20,242 nucleotides of DNA from a bacterium (GTDB lineage: Bacteria > Bdellovibrionota_C > UBA2361 > OMII01): the NCBI GenBank assembly GCA_017853915.1, contig JAFMIS010000009.1, forward strand, positions 1 through 20,242. Reading direction: 5' to 3'. This document shows positions 7,759-16,141 of the stretch, one piece after another. The position numbers and the translations under genes were made by a program. How positions within the stretch are numbered: the first letter of the stretch is position 1; the number at the start of each line of letters is the position of its first letter. The notes beneath the pieces were generated by a model. It was given only the letters and a program-made list of their open reading frames with translations. It was not told the DNA's origin and searched no databases.

Positions 7759-9408
7759 CTAAGCCCTTTCAATCATTGTTCGAATAATTCCTATTCGCTC
7801 ACGGAGTTGGCGTTCGGTGCATGCGGTCTGAGTTTTCACCTTCTGCTGCGCGTTGAGAGAGGCATGGATCTGAGCGTGCGATCTACCTGTGCGTTTGTGA
7901 TAGAGATTGACGAGCTTCCTAACCTCATTAATCAGATAGGCTTTCTCCTCTGCCCGCGTTCGGCGCTCGTCGAGTCGCGCAGTAACTCTCTCAGTAACGA
8001 CTTGATGGATCTCAGCGTCGTGAGAGACTCCGCCAAAGAGGGTTAATTGATTGCCATGCACAATCACGGAGCTGATGCCGCTGTTAATCGACGTTAATGG
8101 CTCCCAAGCGGGCTTTTCTGGTTTGTCATCATTGCTGCTCTCTCGCTTCCTGAAATCCTCATCAAATTCAGCCTTCGGCCGAATGCAGTGACGTATCTCC
8201 TCCTCGATATCCGCGGCAAGCCGCGAGAGGGTCGGATCGGCAGGAACGTAACAATGCGCTACTTGAAGTGAATCAAGAGTTGGAATCCTTCGCACAATAC
8301 GGCCCAGGAACTGCCGAAAGTACATCTTGGTTCTCACGGTGGTAGCGTACACTCCTACGCGCAAACGCGGAATATCGACTCCCTCACTCACCATATTGCA
8401 CGCTACGAGCCAAGGCTCAGAGGAGCCTCGGAAATTTTTGAGTCGTCGGGATGCTTCCGAATCGTCAGACAGGATCACGACAGGAGACGTGCTTGTAATT
8501 GTTGAGAGCATTCGGGCTAACTTCCGAGCACTCGTTTGATCGGCGGCCACGAGGAGGCCCCCAGCATCACGATGCTCGCGCCGCGTCTGCATGAGCATGT
8601 GGTGAGCGTCTCGCAACATCAGCTCTATCCAGCCACTTGCAGGGTCGAGGGCGGCGCGCAACCGTCTGGACTGCCCAATACGATCGAGTTCATCAGAGAA
8701 AGCCGCCGACACGTCCCCACCCTCGTCGCGCCAGGCGACATTGCCACCATATGTGTAGAAAACTGTCGGCCTACATACCCCCTCTTCAACCGCTCGACTG
8801 TACTGGTATGAGTAGTCCGGAATGCTGAAGCCGTGCTCATCGTATGACACAAAGGGAATCGGGGAGCTGTCGCTTCGAAAGGGAGTTCCACTCAAACAGA
8901 TGATGAAATGCGCGTCGTGAAATGCCGCGCGAAGACCGTCTCCCCATGACAGACCATCGCCTGCATGATGAACCTCATCAAGGATGATGCAGCTGCCAGC
9001 GGTAAGCCGTCGAAACAGACCTGGCTTTTGGGCGACCTGCTGATAGGTCACCACGAACCCAGAGTAGTCCCCACTAAGAATGCCCTTCGAGTTTGAAAAT
9101 GAGCTATCGAGGTGGATGTTGAGAGCATGAGCGGCTAGCGCCCACTGAGTCTTGAGGTGTGCCGTGGGAACGACGATCCCGATCCGCTGAGCGCCATTTC
9201 GTTTGATCTGATGGAGCGCCAGAACGAGTGCCGCCGTTGTCTTTCCGGCTCCCGGAGTAGCTTCGATTAGTATGGCGCGTTCGCCACGCAGGACGCAATC
9301 TCGATAGGTGCCGAAGGCTTCCTGTTGCCAGGGGCGAAGCTTAATCTCCGCTGGATTACTAGCGCGTCGTGACGATAGTGGTTGATGGGAGCGAGCGGGC
9401 AACGACAT
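7759..9408 (-). CDS. Stand-alone SF2 DEAD/DEAH-box helicase
   Basis: A 549-residue superfamily 2 ATPase of the ResIII/DEAD type. Visible motifs, in order, are a Q-motif-like LRPWQQEA (24-31), Walker A TPGAGKT (51-57), PTAHLKTQW (81-89), DEVHH (144-148) and SGTPFR (173-178). The second RecA-like domain has SEGVDIPRLRVGV and motif VI FRQFLGRIVRR. The last 130 residues form a separate helical region ending in YHKRTGRSHAQIHASLN and a short basic segment. I recall a similar C-terminal module in actinobacterial helicases, but could not check this. No nuclease, methyltransferase or specificity partner is adjacent, so it is not an obvious restriction subunit. The ATG at 9408 lacks a clear ribosome binding site. 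The cellular substrate is unknown. Confidence 0.9.
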   Translation of the reverse strand: MSLPARSHQPLSSRRASNPAEIKLRPWQQEAFGTYRDCVLRGERAILIEATPGAGKTTAALVLALHQIKRNGAQRIGIVVPTAHLKTQWALAAHALNIHLDSSFSNSKGILSGDYSGFVVTYQQVAQKPGLFRRLTAGSCIILDEVHHAGDGLSWGDGLRAAFHDAHFIICLSGTPFRSDSSPIPFVSYDEHGFSIPDYSYQYSRAVEEGVCRPTVFYTYGGNVAWRDEGGDVSAAFSDELDRIGQSRRLRAALDPASGWIELMLRDAHHMLMQTRREHRDAGGLLVAADQTSARKLARMLSTITSTSPVVILSDDSEASRRLKNFRGSSEPWLVACNMVSEGVDIPRLRVGVYATTVRTKMYFRQFLGRIVRRIPTLDSLQVAHCYVPADPTLSRLAADIEEEIRHCIRPKAEFDEDFRKRESSNDDKPEKPAWEPLTSINSGISSVIVHGNQLTLFGGVSHDAEIHQVVTERVTARLDERRTRAEEKAYLINEVRKLVNLYHKRTGRSHAQIHASLNAQQKVKTQTACTERQLRERIGIIRTMIERA

Positions 9409-9740
9409 GAGTACAACGAAAACACATGAGACTCCTTGAATAGCGATTCGTCACCGGAGCCAGAGGGGATGAAACGATTCAAGAGCGCGCATGCAAAAAG
9501 CTGGCGCGTTGTGTAGTGGTAAACAACACAGGACCGTATGTCGAGATGGAAAAGAGGCGCGAAACTAAATTATCGGATCTTGCCTGTAGTGACCGCTCTG
9601 TGCTGTGACGCGTGTATAATGAGAGATGAGGCGCTGAGCCTGTGCGGGCACTCATCGAGCCTGTTCTAAAGCTGGCTACATATTGCGGAAATTACCGGGC
9701 ATTGTAACTCTCGCGTCTGTACACTATCGTGTGGGCTACC
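9409..9740. other. Divergent intergenic region, helicase / lpxI
   Basis: This stretch of 332 bases separates the divergent helicase and lpxI starts. It contains the lpxI TATAAT box and a short hairpin, GTTGT (9508-9512) with ACAAC (9523-9527). A segment at 9504-9530 resembles a tRNA D-arm (GTAGTGGTA), but no anticodon stem or T-arm follows. I see no supportable gene and no clear promoter for the helicase. Confidence 0.6.
9615..9620 (+). promoter_or_regulatory. Perfect TATAAT -10 box upstream of lpxI
   Basis: TATAAT at 9615-9620 matches the sigma-70 -10 consensus in all six bases and points toward lpxI. At the expected distance the -35 region is poor (ACCGCT at 9592-9597), so the promoter may need an activator or may be coincidental. 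Transcription starting near 9627 would give a leader of about 114 bases. Confidence 0.4.
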
Positions 9741-10595
9741 ATGAATATTGCCGCCACTTCACTCTCGGATCTCGCATCGCCGCTTGGCCTTATAGCTGGC
9801 AACGGCCACTTTCCGATCGAGTTTGCTGAGCGCGCGCGGGCGCATGGGTTATCGGTTGTCGTTGTCGCCATTTATGGAGAGGCGGATAAAAAAATCGAAT
9901 CCCTCGCTCAGAAGTGTACGTGGGTAAAGCTGGGACAATTTGGAAAGCTCATTCGATCTCTGCAGCAGAGTGGAGTCAAGCAAGCGGCGCTTCTCGGGGG
10001 AATCACTCGCGTGGATTTCGTTGGGGGATTTCGGATCGATTGGAGAGGGCTCAAGATGTTGTCGCGTCTGAGGTCTTTTAACGATGACGCGATGCTCCGG
10101 GGCATTATTCGAGAGCTTGAGGAATCTGGAATTTCAGTAATTGCGCCGACGGTGCTGCTCGAGGAGAGCGTACCGACACGAGGTGTCATAACAGGTCGAA
10201 AGTTGCAGGGTGATTCTCTTGAAGACGCGAAAATCGGCTGGGATGCCGCGCGAACGTTGGGTGCTCTCGATATCGGGCAGTCGGTGGTGGTGAGGAATAA
10301 AACTATTGTCGCCGTCGAGGCTGTTGAGGGCACTGACGCGACAGTCGGGCGAGCGGCTCAGGTTCGTGGAGGACCGGGAGTGCTCGTGAAGCTCGCTAAG
10401 CCTATCCAGGATCTCCGAGTAGACCTTCCCGCGATCGGAGTGCGAACGATTGAGGGCATGCACGCAAGCAATTTAAAAACGCTTATTATTGAGGCTGGAA
10501 AGTGCCTGATGCACGATCCGCAAGCTGTCCTGCAAGCAGCGATCTCGCGCGATATTACGATCATCGCGGCAGAGTCTCGCGAGGATCTCGGCTAA
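9741..10595 (+). CDS. lpxI: UDP-2,3-diacylglucosamine pyrophosphatase LpxI
   Basis: The protein hydrolyses UDP-2,3-diacylglucosamine to lipid X and UMP in lipid A synthesis, replacing LpxH in many bacteria outside the beta- and gammaproteobacteria. The 284 residues match the family length and show the N-terminal LGLIAGNGHFPIEFA signature, the KLGQFGKLI segment, AALLGGITR, and the C-terminal half with EGTDATVGRA, VLVKLAKP, PAIGVRTIEG and the closing IIAAES. An in-frame GTG at 9729 would add four residues; I prefer the ATG at 9741, although neither has a good ribosome binding site. Other lipid A genes that often neighbour lpxI (lpxA, lpxB, fabZ) are absent here, so it appears as a single-gene unit. 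It converges on the phosphoesterase with 27 bases between stops. Confidence 0.93.
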   Translation: MNIAATSLSDLASPLGLIAGNGHFPIEFAERARAHGLSVVVVAIYGEADKKIESLAQKCTWVKLGQFGKLIRSLQQSGVKQAALLGGITRVDFVGGFRIDWRGLKMLSRLRSFNDDAMLRGIIRELEESGISVIAPTVLLEESVPTRGVITGRKLQGDSLEDAKIGWDAARTLGALDIGQSVVVRNKTIVAVEAVEGTDATVGRAAQVRGGPGVLVKLAKPIQDLRVDLPAIGVRTIEGMHASNLKTLIIEAGKCLMHDPQAVLQAAISRDITIIAAESREDLG

Positions 10596-10622
10596 TCTAG
10601 CCCGCATACGTACGGAATTTCG

Positions 10623-11732
10623 CTACTGGATAATCGAGTGAAACACACTGCGAGAGCTATAGGGCATCAAGGAATCATCCCGCGATGTTTTTATAACATC
10701 AAGCATCCATGGTTCTTTGCCTCGTTGGGAGAGCACCATGAATCCAAGCGCTGACTCAGAGAAAGACGCGGTGAGTTCTTGAGGTGCCTGATACGTAGTC
10801 GAGGCAGCACCAGAAACCACATAATTTCTACAACCGGCTTGGTCTCTTAGGACCTGAAGGACGTGGTTGTGTCCGCTAGCGCACAGAAGTGGCTGATGTT
10901 TCGCGAGAATAGCTGATAGACGATCACGCATGTCGATGTAGCTTGGGCATGTAGGGCCCGTTGGACAGTCGGGGTGGGCGACATCGGCCTTTGGTTCAAT
11001 GATTGGGTGATGCAGAGCAATAATCGTCTCAGTGCCCGCGGGGGTTGATGCGAGCATGGCGTCGAGCGACGACAGGACTCCCTCCGGCGAAAATGTTTCA
11101 CAGCCATCGGATGAGTTGCTAGGCTTTCTGTGTTCGTGAAGCCACCAGCTTGAATCGAGCGCTACGAGCTGTAGACCCGAGACGAGCTCCACGCGTACCG
11201 GCCCGGGACAGCCGTTTGGTGGAAGCGAATGCCCCGACCCGAGAGCGTCATCGATAAAGCGCGTTTCGCGCTTGGCCGCATTCCAGCCATCCTCCGAGTG
11301 GTTTTCCCAATCGTGATTTCCCGGAATGAAATATATTTTATCTGTAAACGCTCTCAAGGGCTCGATTTGCCGAAGGAGATTTCGCCGTGCGGCTTCCCAC
11401 GCGTGTGTGCTTGTATCTGTCGGTATGCCATTGGGATACACGTTGTCTCCCAAGTAAAGGAGCGCTTTGGATGAGGGAGTGGCGCGCACCGCGGCCCGAA
11501 GAGAAGCTAGCACCGATTCTGTCATATCACCGGCGTCTCCGACCAAGAAAACCGTTGTGGCGTCTACATGGTCCACTGAGAAAAACTCTCCCTTAACACC
11601 GGCCGCGCTGTACAAGGACTGAGCAACGCGCGCGGTGCCTGAGCGGAGGGCGGGCACCGAATATATAAGCGACAGGGCTAGGATGAAAACCGCGCCGAGG
11701 GCTCTGATGAGGAGATCTTTTTTACTTTTCAT
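10623..11732 (-). CDS. Membrane-anchored calcineurin-like metallophosphoesterase
   Basis: The binuclear-metal phosphoesterase signatures appear in order: GDAGD (65-69), GDNVY (95-99), GNHDW (138-142), a central ALHHP histidine motif, and SGHNH near residue 290. The arrangement resembles the purple acid phosphatase / TTRAP-like branch; the substrate cannot be read from sequence. From the ATG at 11732 the product is 369 residues and starts with a basic cluster (MKSKKD) and one hydrophobic helix (about 7-25), implying export with an N-terminal anchor or signal peptide. A TTG at 11753 would add seven residues before the basic cluster and is less likely. It is the last of three closely spaced genes (redoxin, CDF transporter, phosphoesterase), 24 bases behind the CDF stop. 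A metal-dependent enzyme behind a metal transporter is suggestive only. Confidence 0.88.
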   Translation of the reverse strand: MKSKKDLLIRALGAVFILALSLIYSVPALRSGTARVAQSLYSAAGVKGEFFSVDHVDATTVFLVGDAGDMTESVLASLRAAVRATPSSKALLYLGDNVYPNGIPTDTSTHAWEAARRNLLRQIEPLRAFTDKIYFIPGNHDWENHSEDGWNAAKRETRFIDDALGSGHSLPPNGCPGPVRVELVSGLQLVALDSSWWLHEHRKPSNSSDGCETFSPEGVLSSLDAMLASTPAGTETIIALHHPIIEPKADVAHPDCPTGPTCPSYIDMRDRLSAILAKHQPLLCASGHNHVLQVLRDQAGCRNYVVSGAASTTYQAPQELTASFSESALGFMVLSQRGKEPWMLDVIKTSRDDSLMPYSSRSVFHSIIQ

Positions 11733-11756
11733 CGGCAGCGCGCGTGCCCACAATAT

Positions 11757-12683
11757 TTAATCCCTTGAACGGCGACCATAATCATCTGCCGGCTCAACAT
11801 GCACAAGGACCTTCGATATCTGTGGGAGCGCGGCGTGAATAGCTTCGCCAACGTTGTGAGCGACTTCATGTCCCTCTCGAATGGAGGAGGCTGGATTGCA
11901 CAGTACGTCCAGGTCAACGAAGTGATCAAATCCAACCTTTCGGACATGACATTTGTGAGTTCCAAGAACGCCTGCCACTCCAGACGCAATCTCCCGAATA
12001 CGGCTTGCCAGCTCAGGATTTGGAGCTGTATCGATGAGCTCCAGGAGCGCTGGTTTGATCAGAAGAGCCGCGTTAATCGCGATGATGACGGCGGCAATGA
12101 GCGCCGCGAAGTCGTCAGCGCTCTCATACCCAGGACCACCGAACGCGGCGATCGAGATGCCAACGAAGGCCGCGGCGCTCGTGATGGCGTCGGCGCGGTG
12201 ATGCCAGGCATCGGCCTTAAGCGCGGAGCTGCTAATTTCGGAGCTGGTGGTAATTAAACGCCGAAACAGAAACTCCTTGGTGATAATCGCGAAGAACAGG
12301 ACCAGGAGCGTGAATGGAGCGGGAGCGTGGTGAGGTGTAAGAATTTCGTGAGTGCTCTCTACCGCGATGAGAATCGCTGCCCCGAAGAGCACAAGAGACA
12401 CTATGACGGCAGCTAGTGGCTCGAATTTTCCATGGCCGTATGGGTGGTTTTCATCGGCCGGCTTGCCCGCCATCTTTACTCCGAAGACGACGATGAGGGA
12501 GCTTAGAATGTCTGATGTTGACTCGATGGCATCCGCGATCAGGGCGTACGAGTTACCAAGAACGCCCGCAATACCTTTTATGATCGCGAGTACGGCGTTA
12601 AGCCCTATACCGACGACCGCGGCCCGAGCACCACGGCTTGAAGCGGCCGCTGAATAATTGGAATGAGGCCCGGGTTTAGTCAT
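11757..12683 (-). CDS. Cation diffusion facilitator (CDF) metal transporter
   Basis: A 308-residue CDF-family proton/metal antiporter of the inner membrane, exporting divalent cations such as Zn, Fe or Mn. About six hydrophobic segments fill residues 20-215, followed by a cytoplasmic C-terminal domain of about 85 residues that includes CHVRKVGFDHFVDLDVLCNP and ends in KVLVHVEP. The conserved loop DENHPYGHGKFE (77-88) is intact. The transport site reads E54-S-T-S-D58 in the second helix and H161-H-R-A-D165 in the fifth. In many family members the first position is His, or Asp as in YiiP; Glu is less usual, so the metal cannot be predicted safely. The start at 12683 lies 18 bases after the redoxin stop, with a GAG a few bases before the ATG. 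Co-transcription with the redoxin and phosphoesterase is likely. Confidence 0.93.
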   Translation of the reverse strand: MTKPGPHSNYSAAASSRGARAAVVGIGLNAVLAIIKGIAGVLGNSYALIADAIESTSDILSSLIVVFGVKMAGKPADENHPYGHGKFEPLAAVIVSLVLFGAAILIAVESTHEILTPHHAPAPFTLLVLFFAIITKEFLFRRLITTSSEISSSALKADAWHHRADAITSAAAFVGISIAAFGGPGYESADDFAALIAAVIIAINAALLIKPALLELIDTAPNPELASRIREIASGVAGVLGTHKCHVRKVGFDHFVDLDVLCNPASSIREGHEVAHNVGEAIHAALPQISKVLVHVEPADDYGRRSRD

Positions 12684-12701
12684 ATGTCTCGAGATGGAAT
12701 A

Positions 12702-13313
12702 TTACTTACTCGCGTACTTCACGGAACAACCATATGGTTCAGTGTCCGCTGGGCTCGGGTTTTTCCCCTGCCTGAGAGCTTCGATTGCCGTGAGAACATA
12801 GTTCGTGGAGGATGGTATATCCTTTGAGCGTGTTGAGGGAGTGCTATCGATCGCTCCTTGATACGCTACGTTTCCTTTCGAATCGATCACAAACATGTGA
12901 GGCGTTGTTCGAGCTCCGAACGATGTTCCCACGGTTCCATCGGGATCAAGCAGGAGCGCGGTTGATTGAAGTCCCATCTCGGACACGAGAGTTGCTGCCT
13001 CGCTGCTAGGAATATATCCCTGTTTCCCCTCAGCGCTCGAATTGATCGTAAGCCAGACAGCTCCTTTCTCAACAGCATCTTTCTGGAATCGCTGCATATC
13101 GCCATTTGAATAAAACTTTCGAACAAAAGGACAGTTGGGATTAAACCATTCAAGCACTACCGTTTTTCCGGTGAAATCCTTGAGGGATACGGGAGATCCC
13201 TTTGCGCTCGTAAGGGTAAACTGAGGAGCCGGAGAACCAACCTTAACGTAGTCCGCGCGAGCAGCGGTAACGCACGATAGGCAAAGAAGAATTGTGACAC
13301 ATAAGCGCTTCAT
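12702..13313 (-). CDS. Secreted redoxin (AhpC/TSA-thioredoxin fold)
   Basis: A 203-residue protein with a signal peptide (basic MKR, hydrophobic core to about 17, probable cleavage after AARA at 17-20), so periplasmic. The thioredoxin-like fold begins at GSPAPQFTLTSAKG; the active site reads NPNCPFV with C61 and no CxxC pair. The fold continues through the DPDGTVGTSFGARTTPHMFVID stretch, containing the cis-proline TTP. A second cysteine sits near the C-terminus in YGCSVKYASK and could resolve or bind a ligand with C61. Its role may be thiol peroxidase- or reductase-like, with the electron donor plausibly the DsbD encoded just upstream. GAG lies about six bases before the ATG. It is probably first in the operon redoxin-CDF-phosphoesterase or continues from dsbD, 99 bases upstream. 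Confidence 0.88.
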   Translation of the reverse strand: MKRLCVTILLCLSCVTAARADYVKVGSPAPQFTLTSAKGSPVSLKDFTGKTVVLEWFNPNCPFVRKFYSNGDMQRFQKDAVEKGAVWLTINSSAEGKQGYIPSSEAATLVSEMGLQSTALLLDPDGTVGTSFGARTTPHMFVIDSKGNVAYQGAIDSTPSTRSKDIPSSTNYVLTAIEALRQGKNPSPADTEPYGCSVKYASK

Positions 13314-13350
13314 GGTGAGCTCTTCAATTGGATAAGGTCCCTAGCGGCGT

Positions 13351-13385
13351 GGTGAAAAAAGATTCCGTCGTGAGCGTTTTTCACC
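13351..13385. repeat. 9-bp inverted repeat between dsbD and redoxin
   Basis: GGTGAAAAA (13351-13359) is the exact inverse of TTTTTCACC (13377-13385), with a 17-base loop. It lies in the 99-base gap after the dsbD stop. As RNA it forms an A/U-rich stem; it lacks a separate U-run after the stem, so it is not a textbook terminator. It could act as a weak attenuator, a processing site or an operator for the redoxin operon. Confidence 0.5.
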
Positions 13386-13412
13386 AGTCCTCTGGAATCT
13401 ATCGAGGATTTC

Positions 13413-15596
13413 CTAGCCTGGCAATTTTTTTAAAGCCTCAGCCACGATACCAGGGGTTAGAATATTAGGGAGCATAACAGGCTCCGTGGCGGGGCCACCA
13501 ATAATCACGTTAAGGGGAACCCCGTTCCTGCCGTAGCGCCGAAGCGCCGCCGTAATCGTGGGGTTTTTGGAGGTCCAATCAGCTTTCACAAGAGTGACGT
13601 TCTTCTGAGCGATGAGCTGCCTCACCTCCTCGGAGCTAAACACGACGCGCTCATTCACCTGACACGTAATGCACCATTCAGCTGTGAAATCGATGTAAAT
13701 AGGTCGGCCCTGCGCCATAAGACGAGCGATCCGATCCTCAGAATACGGTTCCCAAAGAAGACCGTACGAATCAGTAAAAGGCAGCACGGCATCACCAGCG
13801 TAGCAAGCCCGGGCTCGACTCTCATCGACCTCAGACGATGTTGGGATAGCGATGTAGACACCATAACACCAGGTTAGAAGCGCTGCGGCGCTAAGAGCTC
13901 TGGCTTGAAGTTGAGATCGTCCACGTCGCCCCAGTGATAGCAGCCAGAAGCCGAAGCTCGCTGCTAGAATACCCCACAGAAGGTCGATCAATATAGTGAG
14001 GCCTGGAGGTTCCATTCCCATCTGTCGCGCGAACACGCGCGAGAGCCAGACAACGCTCGCGAAGAGCGGAAATGCCATCAGCTCCTTGCATGTCGCCATC
14101 CAAGCTCCCGGACGAGGTAAAAAGCGCATGAGTGCGGGACTCCATGAGAGCGCTGCGTATGGAGCGCTCATACCGAGCCCAAGGCTTATAAAAATGAGTA
14201 TGCTATCGAAAGCGGGGAGTGAGAGAGTTGCAGCCAGCGCTGAGCCCATGAACGGTGCTGTGCATGGTGTCGCGACGGCTGTGGCAAGCACTCCACTACC
14301 AAAGGATCCGATGTACGACGTCGGAAGATTCAGCCGCCCAAGGAAGTTTTGAATGTTATTTCCAACCGAGACCTCGGTCAGAAACAGAAGTCCAAGGGTG
14401 AGAAATACAAATATCATGCTGACAACGAAGGTTGGCGATTGAAGTTGGAATCCCCAACCAAGCTGCTCACCTCCAGCACGAAGCGCTAACATAATTGCCG
14501 CGAGCGCCACAAATGAGAGGACCACGCCTAGGGAGAAGAGGCTACCGTGAATTCGGGTCGCGCGTGGAGATTCACCGGCATGTTGTACGAAGCTTAGTAT
14601 CTTAATAGAGAGAACTGGAAATACGCATGGCATCAGGTTTAAAAGCACCCCACCTATCCACGCAAAGATGAGAGCGGTGATGAGGCCTAGGCTTTCAGGA
14701 GAGGAGTCCGCGTCTGAACCGCTAATGTTCGACGTGCTGCCTGAGATCGCCTCATGTGGGTTTGTGTCGATATGCACCGCCTTAGGGAGGCCCTGCGCTG
14801 ACCATCCTTGATCCGCGAAGAGCACTCCACGAAGCCGTGTAATTGATTCGCGGCGAGAGGGATCTCTTCTCAGAGATAGTCGCAATGTGTCTCCATCTCG
14901 GGAGCTAATCTGGGGAGCGGAGTTTGATATAATTCGAGCATCCTCTGGAAAGAATGTCGCCGAGTTTGGTAGTGCTCGTTTGTCCAAAGGAATAAGAGCT
15001 AAGACGATCTGGTCTTGTTGTTCTTCGATAGCGATAGAAACTCGATCAAGAGGAGTAGGCACGTTACCGAACGCGTTTTCAAACGCGCGCGCATACTGAG
15101 ATGGCGCCCCGCTCGTCTTTGTCACTGGCAGGGAGATCGTCACGGTGCCCTCTCCCGGAAGGCACTCGTCTTTACACACCAGCCATTGAAGATTCGCATG
15201 TATGGTGATTGATGATGACTTCACCGAGGAGGCGACTTTTGCCGGAAACGGAATTGTCACAGAGCCGTATCCGTAATTTACAAGAGGTCCCGTGGTAATG
15301 CGTTTTGGATACGGCCATAGAGGAGCCTCGACGGATACATCTTGGGAGTGAGTCCAGGTGAATCGAGGTGGGAGCCCCGAGTCACCGGGATTCTTCCAGT
15401 AGATGTGCCAGTCAGGATCAAGGGTAAATGCGATTCCGAGACTGAAAGTGGAGCCAGGAGATACTGAATCCTGATCGGCTATGAGGCTGACCGTGACATG
15501 AGGACCTGAGGTTGAGTTCTGATCGCCGCACCCAACAGAGAGTGTAGCCAGAAGTAGAAGTAGAAAGCGTGTGAGACGCGATTGAATGGTAGTCAT
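13413..15596 (-). CDS. dsbD: DsbD-family thiol:disulfide interchange protein
   Basis: The protein moves electrons from cytoplasmic thioredoxin across the inner membrane to periplasmic thiol proteins. The 727 residues from the ATG at 15596 show all three modules. The periplasmic N-terminal domain (about 30-290) has the cysteine pair C141 and C145 in CKDEC. The membrane domain (about 303-585) carries the paired cysteines C324 (MPCVFP) and C445 (TPCTAP). The C-terminal thioredoxin domain has WCITC (C642, C645). The N-terminus is a signal sequence ending in LSVGC, an imperfect lipobox with C23. The N-terminal domain type resembles ScsB-like DsbD proteins more than E. coli DsbD. A TTG 24 codons upstream would bury the signal peptide, so the ATG is preferred, though no ribosome binding site is visible. 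Confidence 0.95.
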   Translation of the reverse strand: MTTIQSRLTRFLLLLLATLSVGCGDQNSTSGPHVTVSLIADQDSVSPGSTFSLGIAFTLDPDWHIYWKNPGDSGLPPRFTWTHSQDVSVEAPLWPYPKRITTGPLVNYGYGSVTIPFPAKVASSVKSSSITIHANLQWLVCKDECLPGEGTVTISLPVTKTSGAPSQYARAFENAFGNVPTPLDRVSIAIEEQQDQIVLALIPLDKRALPNSATFFPEDARIISNSAPQISSRDGDTLRLSLRRDPSRRESITRLRGVLFADQGWSAQGLPKAVHIDTNPHEAISGSTSNISGSDADSSPESLGLITALIFAWIGGVLLNLMPCVFPVLSIKILSFVQHAGESPRATRIHGSLFSLGVVLSFVALAAIMLALRAGGEQLGWGFQLQSPTFVVSMIFVFLTLGLLFLTEVSVGNNIQNFLGRLNLPTSYIGSFGSGVLATAVATPCTAPFMGSALAATLSLPAFDSILIFISLGLGMSAPYAALSWSPALMRFLPRPGAWMATCKELMAFPLFASVVWLSRVFARQMGMEPPGLTILIDLLWGILAASFGFWLLSLGRRGRSQLQARALSAAALLTWCYGVYIAIPTSSEVDESRARACYAGDAVLPFTDSYGLLWEPYSEDRIARLMAQGRPIYIDFTAEWCITCQVNERVVFSSEEVRQLIAQKNVTLVKADWTSKNPTITAALRRYGRNGVPLNVIIGGPATEPVMLPNILTPGIVAEALKKLPG

Positions 15597-15787
15597 AAAT
15601 CGATTGCGCCTTGATCCTACATCGAAGCTTGCCCGACAAAAACGGGGACTCTTTGCGCGAGGGAGCAAAATATCGCCGGCTGCGCGTGGTCGGATTGCCT
15701 GATCGGCAGGTTCGCGTAGGACATGCCAAGCGTCGCGGTCTTTGTTCCTTGATGAGTAGTTGAGATGGAGAGAGAGAAGCTTGGGGC

Positions 15788-16141
15788 TTAGGCAGCTAGC
15801 TTCATCGCTTCAAAGCAATTGCGGAAGTCGAATCCGAATTCAGCAAAAGCCTTGTTCTGTTGTTCGATATGCAGGAAATCGAGGCGAGCGGCCGCCATAT
15901 CTGGACCGGATGAGAGCGCGCTCAGAGTCGGGGCAAGTACGGCACTGCTCACGACCTCAAGAGCTGGCATAGCGAGCGCTGCCAAAGCATCCGTCGCTGA
16001 TTCAACTCTCTGTTGTGTTTCTAATGCTGTTGGCATGAGGTCCTCAAAACGTTGGCCTAGTATTACCATGTCGCGAAGAGCTAGCAAAGTTTTTCTTTGT
16101 TGATGACTTTCGGAGCAGTTTTGCGGCAGGACGCCAATCAT
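15788..16141 (-). CDS. Hypothetical 117-residue helical protein
   Basis: This minus-strand frame is open for 117 codons from an ATG at 16141 and lies 191 bases upstream of dsbD. The predicted product is mostly helical, rich in Ala, Leu and Glu, with no signal peptide or membrane segment, and has cysteines only near the two ends. I do not recognise a family. No ribosome binding site or promoter is evident. The opposite strand is also open over much of this stretch, but its product looks like a shadow with serine/arginine-rich low-order composition. If this ORF is not real, the gap between dsbD and rpmH is more than 800 bases. Confidence 0.4.
   Translation of the reverse strand: MIGVLPQNCSESHQQRKTLLALRDMVILGQRFEDLMPTALETQQRVESATDALAALAMPALEVVSSAVLAPTLSALSSGPDMAAARLDFLHIEQQNKAFAEFGFDFRNCFEAMKLAA

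Noticed and set aside
9504..9530. tRNA D-arm-like sequence (GTAGTGGTA)
   Set aside because: No acceptor stem, anticodon stem or T-loop can be placed around it; only the D-loop motif matches.
9619..9669. 16-codon upstream peptide before lpxI
   Set aside because: Its ATG overlaps the predicted -10 box, so it would not be transcribed from that promoter, and there is no ribosome binding site.
9908..10333. 141-codon minus-strand ORF
   Set aside because: Antisense shadow of lpxI with Ser/Pro/Arg-rich composition.
11799..12257. 152-codon + strand ORF
   Set aside because: It lies antisense inside the clearly assigned CDF gene and its product has no recognisable features.
13996..14352. 118-codon + strand ORF
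   Set aside because: Antisense shadow of the DsbD membrane domain.
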